Part shown: positions 1 through 8,829 of the stretch, one piece after another
Layout of the letters: the number at the start of each line of letters is the position of its first letter
Numbering within the stretch: position 1 is the first letter of the stretch
Assembly: GCA_013297775.1 (NCBI GenBank)
Contig: JAAFIL010000025.1
Span: 1-51,167 of the forward strand
Source of the DNA: Bacteroidota bacterium
GTDB taxonomy: Bacteria; Bacteroidota; Bacteroidia; B-17B0; Aurantibacillaceae
Direction: 5' to 3'
DNA length: 51,167 nt
Made by a program: the position numbers and the translations under genes
The notes under the pieces: model-generated
What the model saw: only the letters and a program-made list of their open reading frames with translations
What the model was told of the DNA's origin: nothing
Database searches by the model: none

Positions 1-82
1 ACTTCAATCCTAATGCACGGTAGGTAATCTTTGTAGTTAATTTTTCGGCAATAATACTCTCTTTTAAGTTTTCTGTTATCAT
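1..82 (-). CDS. Transposase N-terminus, partial (left IS copy)
   Basis: An ATG at 82-80 on the minus strand opens 27 codons that run off the window edge. The peptide starts MITENLKESI and is the same as the frame at 51083-51167. A short basic segment ending in TYRALGLKY resembles the beginning of a helix-turn-helix such as is found in IS3-type OrfA proteins. This is inferred from position inside a repeated element and from this short peptide only. The rest of the gene is missing from the window. Confidence 0.5.
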   Translation of the reverse strand, partial: MITENLKESIIAEKLTTKITYRALGLK

Positions 83-124
83 TTTAGTTGACTTTTATGT
101 GTCAACCTATTTTAGGACGAGACA
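1..124 (-). mobile_element. IS end, left copy (terminal 124 bp)
   Basis: Bases 1-124 are the reverse complement of 51041-51164, with one clear mismatch (position 100 against 51065). The match stops abruptly at 124/51041. The element's outer end reads TGTCTCGTCC and it carries the start of an outward-reading reading frame, so it is the 5' end of an insertion sequence that continues beyond the window. A TG start fits IS3-like elements, but the family is an inference. The element interrupts the 3' end of the methyltransferase gene at 107-1636. Target duplication cannot be judged because the other end is not in view. Confidence 0.85.
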
Positions 125-1636
125 CTCTCTAAAAATTTCGAGTTGTCCGTCGTTGTTTTTGTATGGTCGTTTGAGATTAAACTGATTAACGATGTGTTCT
201 GGAATTGGAAGTTTGTTTAGGTTGCCCGGTTCAACTTTTATTGCCCCTGAGCCATAACTTTTCCCAACGAGTTTTAGATTATCTAAAGTGTCAGGATGAT
301 TTAATGCTTTCCACAAATTATCTATGTATTCTTTGTCGTCATAAATAGGGTAAACGCAAAGAAAACCTGTCAACGGTAATACACCTGCTTCATTTTTTAT
401 GAACCGAGTATTTCGTCTGCCAAGATATGCGAAAAGCAAAGGAGGAACTTGTCGCTTCTCCATTTTATACCAAGGTTTCCGTTGCTGAATAAGTGAACGT
501 ATCGGCAAACCCATTTCTTCACCAACTTTTAAATAGTCCTTGATTGCTTTAGGATAATTCTCTTGTCCGTTTATTGACAACAAAAATGTTGGACGTTTTT
601 TCTTTTCTAATGCTTCAACATCTTCTAAGGTCAAAATACTTTCTGTCGCATCTTTTGTTCTGCCAACTGCTCGTTTGAGAAATTCTTTAGGAATGCCAAT
701 GTCTTTAACTTGTTTTGCTGTCAAAAAGAAAAATTCATTTGACCCAGTTGCAATGCCTCTCATAACATTAGCAAAGTCATTCAAATGGAATTTGAACCCG
801 TTGTGATTTTGTTCGGGTCGTGTAAAGCCTGTTGCGATACCTTCATTCAATTGACGAGTAATGATTTCTAAAGTATCAAATTGTTTACGCTTGAACTTGG
901 AAGAAATAAAATCCAACAAATCAGATGAGTAAGATTCGTTTGCTTTCACCCACTGCAATGTTTTTTGCGGCTTTGAATTTTTGATAAGGAAAACAATTGC
1001 ATTGGTATCAACATTTGGAAAGGGTGTAGCCCTTTCATCAAATGTAATTATGGCTTCAATGCAAAATTTTTCCGAAATCCATTTCCATAAATTCTTTGCA
1101 AATTTTCCTTCACAAGTGTCAGCAGGCATTATAAATGCAAGTTTACCATCTTTCTCAACGAGGTTAAGTGCTTGGATGAGAAAATAGATGTGATAACCTG
1201 CTCGCCCATCAATTGTGTTACCTGTTATTGATGTTGAAAGTTGCTTGAGCAATAACTTTGTTTCTTCGTCAATTCTGTGATGCCTTATGTATGGCGGATT
1301 TGCAACAATTGCTTTGAATTTTCTTTTTGGCGGGTCTTTTATGAAATCTCGTTTTTCTACAAAGCACTTTTCTTTATTGTAGATTTCATCTGATAATACT
1401 TCAGGGTCTATGTCGGTTCCAAAAAAGGAAATATTTTTTTTGTTGAGTTTTAGTAAGGCTTCGTAAAATGCACCTCTACCAGTTGCAGGGTCAAAAACTA
1501 AATCTGTGTTGTCTGCAACATAAACTAACATCGCTTCAGCAACCCAATTGGGTGTCCAAAACTGCCCTTTGTTACGAAGGATTTCCCTTTCGTTCCATTC
1601 GGTTGGCAACTGCTGATGTGATTTTACTTTTCTCAT
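107..1636 (-). CDS. Type II DNA adenine methyltransferase, 3' end replaced by IS
   Basis: This is an N6-adenine DNA methyltransferase of the gamma-type arrangement: SAM-binding motif I (DPATGRG, residues 49-55) comes before the catalytic NPPY (113-116), followed by a long C-terminal target recognition region. The N-terminal GQFWTP stretch is typical of Eco57I/TaqI-like enzymes. It should protect the site cut by the nuclease encoded upstream (1636-2580), with which it shares one base in a TAATG stop/start overlap. Residues 1-504 are native. The last five (CLVLK) and the stop codon come from the IS at 1-124. At 509 residues the protein is close to full length for such enzymes, so it may still work. 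Recognition sequence is unknown. Confidence 0.85.
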   Translation of the reverse strand: MRKVKSHQQLPTEWNEREILRNKGQFWTPNWVAEAMLVYVADNTDLVFDPATGRGAFYEALLKLNKKNISFFGTDIDPEVLSDEIYNKEKCFVEKRDFIKDPPKRKFKAIVANPPYIRHHRIDEETKLLLKQLSTSITGNTIDGRAGYHIYFLIQALNLVEKDGKLAFIMPADTCEGKFAKNLWKWISEKFCIEAIITFDERATPFPNVDTNAIVFLIKNSKPQKTLQWVKANESYSSDLLDFISSKFKRKQFDTLEIITRQLNEGIATGFTRPEQNHNGFKFHLNDFANVMRGIATGSNEFFFLTAKQVKDIGIPKEFLKRAVGRTKDATESILTLEDVEALEKKKRPTFLLSINGQENYPKAIKDYLKVGEEMGLPIRSLIQQRKPWYKMEKRQVPPLLFAYLGRRNTRFIKNEAGVLPLTGFLCVYPIYDDKEYIDNLWKALNHPDTLDNLKLVGKSYGSGAIKVEPGNLNKLPIPEHIVNQFNLKRPYKNNDGQLEIFRECLVLK

Positions 1637-2580
1637 TAGAGTTTGTTTAACATGTTAATTGCTTCGTCTGCTATGGTTAAAGAACCACCTTCAAACTTTA
1701 CATAGGGTAAAATGTGTCCGTTCTTGTCCTCAATAAAGGCAGGAATTAATTGCGGTCTTTCACTTGAAATGCCGAGTGGATAGGCGTAATGGTAGTAGTA
1801 TTTGTAAATGGCTTTTTTAGTAGTTGCACCGCCAGGTGCTTGAAAAACTTGTTCTGTTGGGAGAATTAAACCATCAGTAACTAAGCGTTGAGATTCATCA
1901 AATGAAAGACCAAATGCTCTGTCAAAAAAAACGTGCCAAACGTGAATTGGAATTTTGTTTTCTTCTTGCCATTTACTTAAAGGAAGACGATCTTCTTCTT
2001 TGATTATTACCGTTGGAAGAATCGCAGTCTTTGCAAGCCCTAATTTTCCACCAAGTCGTTTTTGAGCCTTCATAGGTGTTTTGAAGTCAGGCATTTTTTC
2101 TGCTACCCAAAGTGAGTTTTCGCACTCAACAGCGAGGATCGCTTTTTGAATAAGTGGTTGAAGTTTATCTTCTTTTAAGAAAGGAAGCTCTTCCTCTCCA
2201 CCTATGCCTAAAATAAATTTGTCAACGAATGGTTTGTCTGCAATTTTAAAAACTAAAAGGTCAGGTCGTTTTATGTGTCCAAGTCCCGCTGCTTCCAAGC
2301 GTTCAAAATAAAGTTCAAATGCTCGAACGTCATTTGTAGGGGCAGTTCCGCTTGGACCATAAGGAATAGCGTAAAATTTATTGGTCTCGTTAGTTGCGTC
2401 AATCAAACGCTTTTCACTCCAAACACCTTGCGACCATCGCATCAAGAAGTCGCTGCCTCTTAATTTTCTCGGGTTCAGCCAGAAATCTGCCCAAGTAATT
2501 TCGGTTACGCCCCTTAACTCAAATTCAAAGTCCTCTGTCACAACGGATAAGGCTTTTTCAAATGAGTGCATTTCTGTCAT
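1636..2580 (-). CDS. Type II restriction endonuclease, AccI-like candidate
   Basis: The partner nuclease of the adjacent adenine methyltransferase. A likely PD-(D/E)XK core is visible as RPD (residues 105-107) followed after about 45 residues by VECEN (151-155), which would supply the metal-binding acids. The overall pattern, including the acidic VECENSLW stretch, resembles the AccI family. That family name is from recall and is less certain than the nuclease call, which also rests on the translational coupling to a methyltransferase. The start at 2580 (MTEMHS) or 2571 (MHSFEK) cannot be separated from sequence alone. It is 314 residues and intact. The 223 bases upstream to 2803 hold no gene and no strong promoter motif that I recognise. 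Confidence 0.65.
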   Translation of the reverse strand: MTEMHSFEKALSVVTEDFEFELRGVTEITWADFWLNPRKLRGSDFLMRWSQGVWSEKRLIDATNETNKFYAIPYGPSGTAPTNDVRAFELYFERLEAAGLGHIKRPDLLVFKIADKPFVDKFILGIGGEEELPFLKEDKLQPLIQKAILAVECENSLWVAEKMPDFKTPMKAQKRLGGKLGLAKTAILPTVIIKEEDRLPLSKWQEENKIPIHVWHVFFDRAFGLSFDESQRLVTDGLILPTEQVFQAPGGATTKKAIYKYYYHYAYPLGISSERPQLIPAFIEDKNGHILPYVKFEGGSLTIADEAINMLNKL

Positions 2581-2803
2581 ATTAATTTAATTCTGAAAGT
2601 TAATTCAAATATTTCTTCTCAAATCGTAAAATACTAGGTTTTTATTCACAAAGTTTCAGTGGTTTACTGTCGCCCTAAAATACCACCTAACCACCTACCA
2701 AACCTGCCACTCAACAAAGAAAAATAAGTTGGCACGCTTAAAAAATAGTAAGTGGATTGAAGTATAGTTTATAGTGTTCTTTATTTTCTTTTAATGCCTA
2801 TCA

Positions 2804-4120
2804 CTACTTCATGTATTTTTCTTTTACCTCGCTAAAAGTTGGGAAATTATTATGGTGCCAATTGGCAATAACAGTTCCGTTTTTTAAGAGCATCAAGCCG
2901 GGGTTAGAACGAATCATGGTTTTTAAAACAACGGCATCCACTCCATAAAAATCGTACAAGGCATTGTGTGCGTGTTTGTAATCGTCCACATCTTTGCCGC
3001 CACTGGCCGATAGCGCATGAAATTTGTTTCCGTTTTTAATGGCTAAGGTATAAAAGTCATTTATTTGGGCATGAAGCGTGGCATCGTCGACTGTTTTTTT
3101 CAAATCGTAAGCTACTAACCAAAAACTGTAATTTTTATCGTTTAACAAGGAGTCTTTTACATCGCCCGCCTCGCTGTTGATGGTGAGGTCTGTAATTTTG
3201 GGTGGATTAATCGCATCTTTTGTTAATACATTTTCGGTAGCGTTCCATTTCCAATTTAAGGTATCTTCCCAAGGGTAGTTTTTGCTTGTAAATTCTTTAA
3301 CTTCGTGCGTTTTAAGATTTTCGTATTTAAAACGGGTTTCATAAACAGCTGGGGTATAATCTTTACCCGGTTGCATGTTGTCTTTAATATTCATGCCTGG
3401 TGCGTAAGCTCTAAAATCGAGCGGCGGCAAATTGCGGTAGGCCCAAATAGGGAAACCAACGGAGGCAATTGTACCCACCAAAAATAAAGTGCTTAATACC
3501 ATTGGTGCTGCTATTTCCTTAATATTTTCTTTACCTGCAAAGAGGAGGGTAATTAAAATCATAAGGGCTACATCTTTCCAAAAACTTTCCCAAGGTTTTA
3601 GTTTTAAGAAATCGCCAAAGCAACCGCAATGCGTAACTTTGTTGTAGCAGGCACTGTAAAAAGTGAGAAACGTGAAAAAAGCAATTTGTGCAAACAAAAG
3701 CCACAAGGTGAGGTTGCGCTTGTAGCCAATTAATAATAAGATTCCTAAAATAATTTCGCTGGCACAAACAATTATAGCCAAAGGCAAAGCAATGTGTGCT
3801 AACCATTCAAAAAAAGCCAAGCCTGTATCGCCTTTAAATACTTCAAAATATTCTTCGAGTTTATACGAAAAACCTAAAGGGTCGTTAGCTTTAATGAACC
3901 CCGAAAAAATAAATAAGCCGCCCACTAAAATGCGCGCTAAATGTGTTAACCAAACAAACTTACCAATAGGACCCGAAGCGTTGATAAAGACCAATAAGAT
4001 TGTTAAAATAACACCAAGTACTGTTTTGCTAAAACAAGGTGGGCAAAGAAAAAATAAAAGTGCAGCTAAACCAATGCTCCAAATAGCTTTGAATAATTTT
4101 GTTTGTAAGAATTTTTTCAT
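2804..4120 (-). CDS. BT_3928-like DoxX/MauE-type membrane protein
   Basis: A polytopic inner-membrane protein of 438 residues. The first ~225 residues hold several hydrophobic segments and a HCGCFGDF motif (cysteines 165 and 167) like those in MauE/DoxX-type proteins that serve thiol or quinone redox chemistry. The C-terminal half is soluble, with a thioredoxin-like fold suggested by a segment ending in NPGLMLLKNGTVI, but no CxxC active site is present there. In Bacteroidota such proteins (BT_3928 family) usually follow a DUF1599 gene, exactly as here: the DUF1599 gene lies 67 bases upstream on the same strand, so the two are probably co-transcribed. Actual function is not established. Confidence 0.75.
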   Translation of the reverse strand: MKKFLQTKLFKAIWSIGLAALLFFLCPPCFSKTVLGVILTILLVFINASGPIGKFVWLTHLARILVGGLFIFSGFIKANDPLGFSYKLEEYFEVFKGDTGLAFFEWLAHIALPLAIIVCASEIILGILLLIGYKRNLTLWLLFAQIAFFTFLTFYSACYNKVTHCGCFGDFLKLKPWESFWKDVALMILITLLFAGKENIKEIAAPMVLSTLFLVGTIASVGFPIWAYRNLPPLDFRAYAPGMNIKDNMQPGKDYTPAVYETRFKYENLKTHEVKEFTSKNYPWEDTLNWKWNATENVLTKDAINPPKITDLTINSEAGDVKDSLLNDKNYSFWLVAYDLKKTVDDATLHAQINDFYTLAIKNGNKFHALSASGGKDVDDYKHAHNALYDFYGVDAVVLKTMIRSNPGLMLLKNGTVIANWHHNNFPTFSEVKEKYMK

Positions 4121-4187
4121 GGTGCTTATTTAAAAAGTGTTAATCAATTTTCTAAGGTAGAGGCTTAATTGCGTTTTGGCAACTGCC

Positions 4188-4745
4188 TTAATGTTTTTTA
4201 ACAAGGGTTTCGCCTTCTAATTTAATGAGGGCAAAAACGCTGTAATTTATCATGTCTTTATAATTGGCATCAACGCCTTCGCTAATAAGGGTTTGACCTT
4301 TGTTATCTTCGATTTGTTTAACCCTAAATAGTTTCATCAAAATTAAATCGGTGAGCGAACTGATTCGCATATCGCGCCAAGCCTCGCCATAATCATGATT
4401 TTTATCGAGCATCAATTGGCGTGTACTATTCAACTGGTTCGAATACAACATTTCTACTTCGTTATAGGGTAAATCAATGCGGGTATCGTTTTGCAATTCG
4501 AGTTGAATAAGGGCAATAAGACAATAATTAATAATGCCAACGTATTCGCCCGAAATAGCATCCTCTATTTTTTGTGTTCCTTTTTCTTCGATGCTTTTGA
4601 TGCGTTGCGCCTTAATAAAAATTTGATCGGTTAAAGAGGTAGGACGTAAATTACGCCAAGCGGTGCCATAGTCTTTCATCTTCTTTAAAAAGATATCTTT
4701 ACACTTTGAAATGGCCGCATCGTATTGCTGAGCTGTCTGATTCAT
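4188..4745 (-). CDS. DUF1599 protein with two repeated domains
   Basis: 185 residues made of two homologous halves. Each has a KDYG-AWR (first half) or HDYGEAWR (second half) core, then SLTD, then a helix with an IN-Y-(L/V)-AL stretch. This internal duplication is the hallmark of DUF1599. The family looks helical and soluble, and its biochemical role is unknown to me. It is first in a minus-strand pair with the BT_3928-like gene. Its start codon lies only five bases from the divergent folP start, so the promoters of both genes must lie inside the opposite gene unless one start is further downstream. Confidence 0.85.
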   Translation of the reverse strand: MNQTAQQYDAAISKCKDIFLKKMKDYGTAWRNLRPTSLTDQIFIKAQRIKSIEEKGTQKIEDAISGEYVGIINYCLIALIQLELQNDTRIDLPYNEVEMLYSNQLNSTRQLMLDKNHDYGEAWRDMRISSLTDLILMKLFRVKQIEDNKGQTLISEGVDANYKDMINYSVFALIKLEGETLVKKH

Positions 4746-4750
4746 AAATT

Positions 4751-5614
4751 ATGACTACGAAAATAAGTGAAATAAAGGGGATGGCATACCCCATTAATGG
4801 GAAATTATTAAATTTTAATGCACCACAGGTAATGGCTATTGTTAATGTAACTCCCGATAGTTTTTACGATGGGGGTAAATTTGGTAGCACTTACGATGTG
4901 TTGCGCGATGCCGAAGAGAAAGTTAGTCAAGGTGCAACTCTACTCGATATAGGTGCGGCCAGCTCTCGGCCAGGTGCCGACCCTATCTCCGAAGCCGAAG
5001 AGTGGCAACGCTTAGAAGCCCCCTTAAAAACCTTGCGTCAACGGTTTCCTAATATTTTTATTTCGGTAGATACTTACCGAAGCCACATTGCCCAAAAAAG
5101 TATTGACCTAGGTGCCGATGTGATAAACGACATTAGCGGCGGAACGTTAGATGCGGCTATGTTTGCGGTGGTAGCTAGGCAAAATACCCCTTACATTGCG
5201 ATGCACTTACTCGAAACGCCCAAAACCATGCAAATTAACCCGCACTATGAACATGTGGTAAGAGATGTAAAAGCGAGTTTTCATTTAAAAATAGAGCAAT
5301 TACAACAACTGGGGCATTCGTCTCTTATTTTAGACCCGGGTTTTGGTTTCGGAAAAACACTAGAGCAAAATTACGTTTTACTTAAACATTTATCTGAATT
5401 TGCAGAGTTAGGATTTCCTTTATTGGCGGGAGTTTCGCGCAAAAGTATGATTAGTAAAGTAATTGGTACCAACCCTGTAACGGCTTTAAATGGCACCACC
5501 GTGTTAAACACCATTGCGTTGTTAAATGCTGCTAATATTTTAAGAGTTCACGATGTTTTAGAAGCCAAACAAGCGATAGATTTAGTTAGTTTTTATAATT
5601 TGGCTGAAAAATAA
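4751..5614 (+). CDS. folP: Dihydropteroate synthase
   Basis: Condenses 6-hydroxymethyl-dihydropterin pyrophosphate with p-aminobenzoate in folate synthesis, in the cytoplasm. The TIM-barrel signature pieces are all present: MAIVNVTPDSF near the N-terminus, DIGAASSRPGA, SVDTYRS, GADVINDISGG, ILDPGFGFGK and AGVSRKSMI. Length (287 residues) is normal. The start at 4751 is used here; an in-frame ATG at 4781 is an alternative that would leave more room for a promoter between this gene and the divergent DUF1599 gene. The next gene, DUF4159, follows after 36 bases on the same strand. Confidence 0.95.
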   Translation: MTTKISEIKGMAYPINGKLLNFNAPQVMAIVNVTPDSFYDGGKFGSTYDVLRDAEEKVSQGATLLDIGAASSRPGADPISEAEEWQRLEAPLKTLRQRFPNIFISVDTYRSHIAQKSIDLGADVINDISGGTLDAAMFAVVARQNTPYIAMHLLETPKTMQINPHYEHVVRDVKASFHLKIEQLQQLGHSSLILDPGFGFGKTLEQNYVLLKHLSEFAELGFPLLAGVSRKSMISKVIGTNPVTALNGTTVLNTIALLNAANILRVHDVLEAKQAIDLVSFYNLAEK

Positions 5615-5650
5615 AAGTAAAAGGGAAAAACAAATTGTAAATTTAAACCA

Positions 5651-6331
5651 ATGAAGCGATCTTATTTTTTGAAGTTGTTTGTACTAAGTGCGGTTTTAAT
5701 AGGTTCTACAGCATTTCGTGCGCCGTATGCCTATCAAATTGCCGTTTTAAAATACAATGGCGGTGGCGATTGGTACGGAAATTTAGAAACATCGTTACCT
5801 AACCTTATTAAATTTTGTAACGAGAATTTAAAAACCTCTATTAACCCCGAACAGGGCATTGTAGAAGTGGGTAGCGTTGAATTGTTTAATTACCCATTTG
5901 TGCACTTAACGGGGCATGGCAATGTGGTGTTTAGCGACCAAGAAGCCGAAAATTTACAACGCTATTTAAAGGCGGGAGGCTTTTTACACATTAGCGATAA
6001 TTATGGCATGGATAAATTTATTCGCTTACAACTTAAAAAAGTATTTCCTGATTTAGACTTGGTAGAATTGCCTTTCAATCACCCCATCTACCACCAAAAA
6101 TATGAGTTTAATGGATTGCCAAAAATTCACGAACACGATAATAAGTCGCCTAAAGGTTTCGGATTAATTTATAACGGTCGCTTGGTTTGTTTTTACGATA
6201 CCGAATGCGATTTGGGCGATGGTTGGGAAAGCCCAGATGTGCATAAAGACAGCGAAGAAACACGTTTAAAAGCATTAAAAATGGGAGCTAACATTATTAG
6301 CTATGCGTTTACCAATTTTGAAAAAAAATAG
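5651..6331 (+). CDS. Secreted DUF4159 protein
   Basis: 226 residues with an N-terminal signal peptide (MKRSYFLKLFVLSAVL, ending near residue 22). The body shows the DUF4159 pattern: YNGGGDWYGNLETSL near the start, FVHLTGHGNV, then a YLKAGGFLHISDNYG segment and FNHPIY. The fold resembles the glutamine amidotransferase-like domains, but catalytic function has not been shown for the family as far as I know. It probably acts in the periplasm. It lies between folP and a DUF5686 outer-membrane gene on the same strand with short gaps (36 and 40 bases), so it is likely part of that transcript. Confidence 0.8.
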   Translation: MKRSYFLKLFVLSAVLIGSTAFRAPYAYQIAVLKYNGGGDWYGNLETSLPNLIKFCNENLKTSINPEQGIVEVGSVELFNYPFVHLTGHGNVVFSDQEAENLQRYLKAGGFLHISDNYGMDKFIRLQLKKVFPDLDLVELPFNHPIYHQKYEFNGLPKIHEHDNKSPKGFGLIYNGRLVCFYDTECDLGDGWESPDVHKDSEETRLKALKMGANIISYAFTNFEKK

Positions 6332-6371
6332 TAAGTGTAACTTTTTATAAATCTAGCTCGTCTTATTGTAT

Positions 6372-8825
6372 ATGAAAAAACAAATACTCTCCATTTTTTT
6401 ACTTTTAATAGTGTTGGCTTCTTATTCGCAAACATTTATTTTATCGGGTAAAGTTAGCGATGCCAAAGAAGGTTTAGCTTTTGCATCTGTATTAATTAAA
6501 GGAACTACCATTGGCACCAATAGCAATGCCGATGGGGTGTATGCCTTGCGCTTGCCCGCAGGTACCTACGAAGTTATTTATCAATACGTGGGTTACTCTA
6601 AAAAAATAATCACTATTAATTTAACAAGTTCTTTAGAGCAAAATGTTACCCTCACTGCCGATGGTGTGGCACTAAAAGAAGTAGAAGTAAAAGCTGGCGA
6701 AGACCCCGCTTATGCGGTTATTCGGCAAGCTATTAAAAAGCGAAAGGTTTATCAAAATCAAGTAAAAGCTTATACTTGCCAAGCCTATATTAAAGGCTTA
6801 CAACGGATAAAAAACGTTCCGAAAAAAATGCAAAAGATGATGAGTGTAGGTGGCGAAAAATTTGACTCGACCATGTTAGGCGTGGTGTATTTAAGTGAAA
6901 GCGAAAGTAAATACCATTACCGCAAACCCGACGATGAAAAAGAAATCATGTACAGTAGTAAAGTAAGTGGCAACAACCAAGCCTTTTCGTTTAATCAATT
7001 AAGTGATATGAACTTTAATTTTTACGATAATTTAATTGAGATAGATGGATTAAGCGATCGCCCATTTACCTCGCCCATTAACGAGAATGCCTTTTTGTAT
7101 TATAAATACCGCATGTTAGGAACCGTTTATGAAGATGGAAAACTCATCAATAAAATTCAAGTGATACCGCGTAGCAAAACAGGCCCTTGTTTTAGAGGCA
7201 CCATATATATACAAGAAAATACATGGCGCATCACCAGTGCCGATTTACTGTTAACCAAAGATGCTAAAATTGATTTTGTAGATACCTTGTACATTAAACA
7301 AATTCAAGCACCTGTGAGTGGTGATAGCATTTGGATGCCCGTTAGTATTAACTTTAGTTTCGATTTTAAATTTTTGGGAATTAAAGGCAATGGTTATTTT
7401 AATGCGGTGATGAAAGATTTTAACGTAGCCCCTGTTTTCCCCAAAAAATTCTTTAAAAATGAAACCTTAAAAGTAGAAGAAGAAGCCAATAAAAAAGATA
7501 CCGCTTATTGGAAAGAGAATCGCCCTATTCCTTTAACACCCGAAGAAGAGCGCGATTATCGCCGAAAAGATAGCTTATCAAAAATTAAAAGTAGCGATCG
7601 GTATAAAGATTCGTTAGATAGAAAGAATAACAAATTTAAGTTTAAAAATATTTTTAGTGGTTATACCTATCAAAACACCAGAAAGAAGTGGAATGTTTCT
7701 ATCCCAGGTATTATTACCAGCGGCGTTCAATACAACACCGTCGAAGGTTTAAACCTTAGTTACCGTGCTTCTTTTCAAAAGCGTTATGAAGATTACCGTT
7801 ACCATTCTCTAACTGCGCGGGCACGTTATGGGTTTAGCAATACCTTGTGGGGTGGCGAATTAAATTGGGATTATTTATTTAAACCCGAAAAATTTTCGCG
7901 CATTCAAGTTAATGTTAAATCTATTGTTGAACAATATAATGGCAGTGAGCCCATTATTCCATTACTCAATTCGGTTTATACTTTGTTGTTAAACGAAAAT
8001 TACATGAAGCTCTTTAAAGAAACCTCGGCCGAAGTAAAATACTTTACAGAAATTACCAATGGTATTATTTTTAATGGAGCTTTAAAATACGCCGAACGTG
8101 CACCCTTACGCAATACCACCGATCAATTATTGATTGATGATAAAACAAAATTGTTTACCAGTAACAATCCTCAAAATTCAATTTCAGATGTGGTGCAAGA
8201 TCCTATTAGTAATGCGCTAACCGCCGATGTAGCGTTCTCTATTCGTTTCAAACAAAAGTATTATACTTTGCCACATCAAAAAATAATAACAGGGAGTAAA
8301 TATCCTGTTATTAACGTTGCTTACCGCAAAGCCATTGCGGGTTTAAACGCAAAAACCGATTATGATTTGGCACGTATTAGTTTGAGCGATAAATTGAAAC
8401 TGGGTTTGTTTGGAGAACTCGACTATTATGCGGGAGCAGGTTATTTTTTAAACGCCAAGCAAATGTATTTTATGGATTACAAACATTTCGATGGTAATCA
8501 AACGTTATTTTCGTCGCGCTATAATCGGAATTTCTTTTTGTTACCTTACTATACTTACAGCAGTCGCGATTGGTATTTTCAAGCACAAGCCGAACACCAT
8601 TTTAATGGCTTTATACTTAATAAAATTCCATTATTAAAACGCTTGCCTGTTCAAGAAGTAGTAGGCGGCCGTTTATTGATGAACGAAAACATTAACGCGT
8701 ATTATGAAATTAATTTCGGACTCGAAAATATTTTTAAAGTATTGCGCGTAGATTATATTTTAGGTTACGGCATTAACAACAAACTTCGTCAAGGTTTCAC
8801 ATTTGGTTTAAATTTAGATTTTTAA
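6372..8825 (+). CDS. DUF5686 outer-membrane protein with carboxypeptidase-like regulatory domain
   Basis: A large exported protein of 817 residues. After a signal peptide (MKKQILSIFLLLIV..YSQ) comes a carboxypeptidase-regulatory-like beta domain (GKVSDAKEGLAFASVLIKGT, then GVYALRLPAGTYEVIYQYVGY), which is the usual plug-side module of Bacteroidota outer-membrane proteins. The rest matches the DUF5686 layout, with a C-terminal part rich in alternating aromatic strands that ends in FGLNLDF, a typical barrel end. It is not a SusC homologue by any motif I can see. The ATG at 6372 is preferred over an upstream TTG because it begins the signal peptide directly. It is followed after four bases by an M16 peptidase gene. 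Confidence 0.8.
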   Translation: MKKQILSIFLLLIVLASYSQTFILSGKVSDAKEGLAFASVLIKGTTIGTNSNADGVYALRLPAGTYEVIYQYVGYSKKIITINLTSSLEQNVTLTADGVALKEVEVKAGEDPAYAVIRQAIKKRKVYQNQVKAYTCQAYIKGLQRIKNVPKKMQKMMSVGGEKFDSTMLGVVYLSESESKYHYRKPDDEKEIMYSSKVSGNNQAFSFNQLSDMNFNFYDNLIEIDGLSDRPFTSPINENAFLYYKYRMLGTVYEDGKLINKIQVIPRSKTGPCFRGTIYIQENTWRITSADLLLTKDAKIDFVDTLYIKQIQAPVSGDSIWMPVSINFSFDFKFLGIKGNGYFNAVMKDFNVAPVFPKKFFKNETLKVEEEANKKDTAYWKENRPIPLTPEEERDYRRKDSLSKIKSSDRYKDSLDRKNNKFKFKNIFSGYTYQNTRKKWNVSIPGIITSGVQYNTVEGLNLSYRASFQKRYEDYRYHSLTARARYGFSNTLWGGELNWDYLFKPEKFSRIQVNVKSIVEQYNGSEPIIPLLNSVYTLLLNENYMKLFKETSAEVKYFTEITNGIIFNGALKYAERAPLRNTTDQLLIDDKTKLFTSNNPQNSISDVVQDPISNALTADVAFSIRFKQKYYTLPHQKIITGSKYPVINVAYRKAIAGLNAKTDYDLARISLSDKLKLGLFGELDYYAGAGYFLNAKQMYFMDYKHFDGNQTLFSSRYNRNFFLLPYYTYSSRDWYFQAQAEHHFNGFILNKIPLLKRLPVQEVVGGRLLMNENINAYYEINFGLENIFKVLRVDYILGYGINNKLRQGFTFGLNLDF

Positions 8826-8829
8826 AAAC

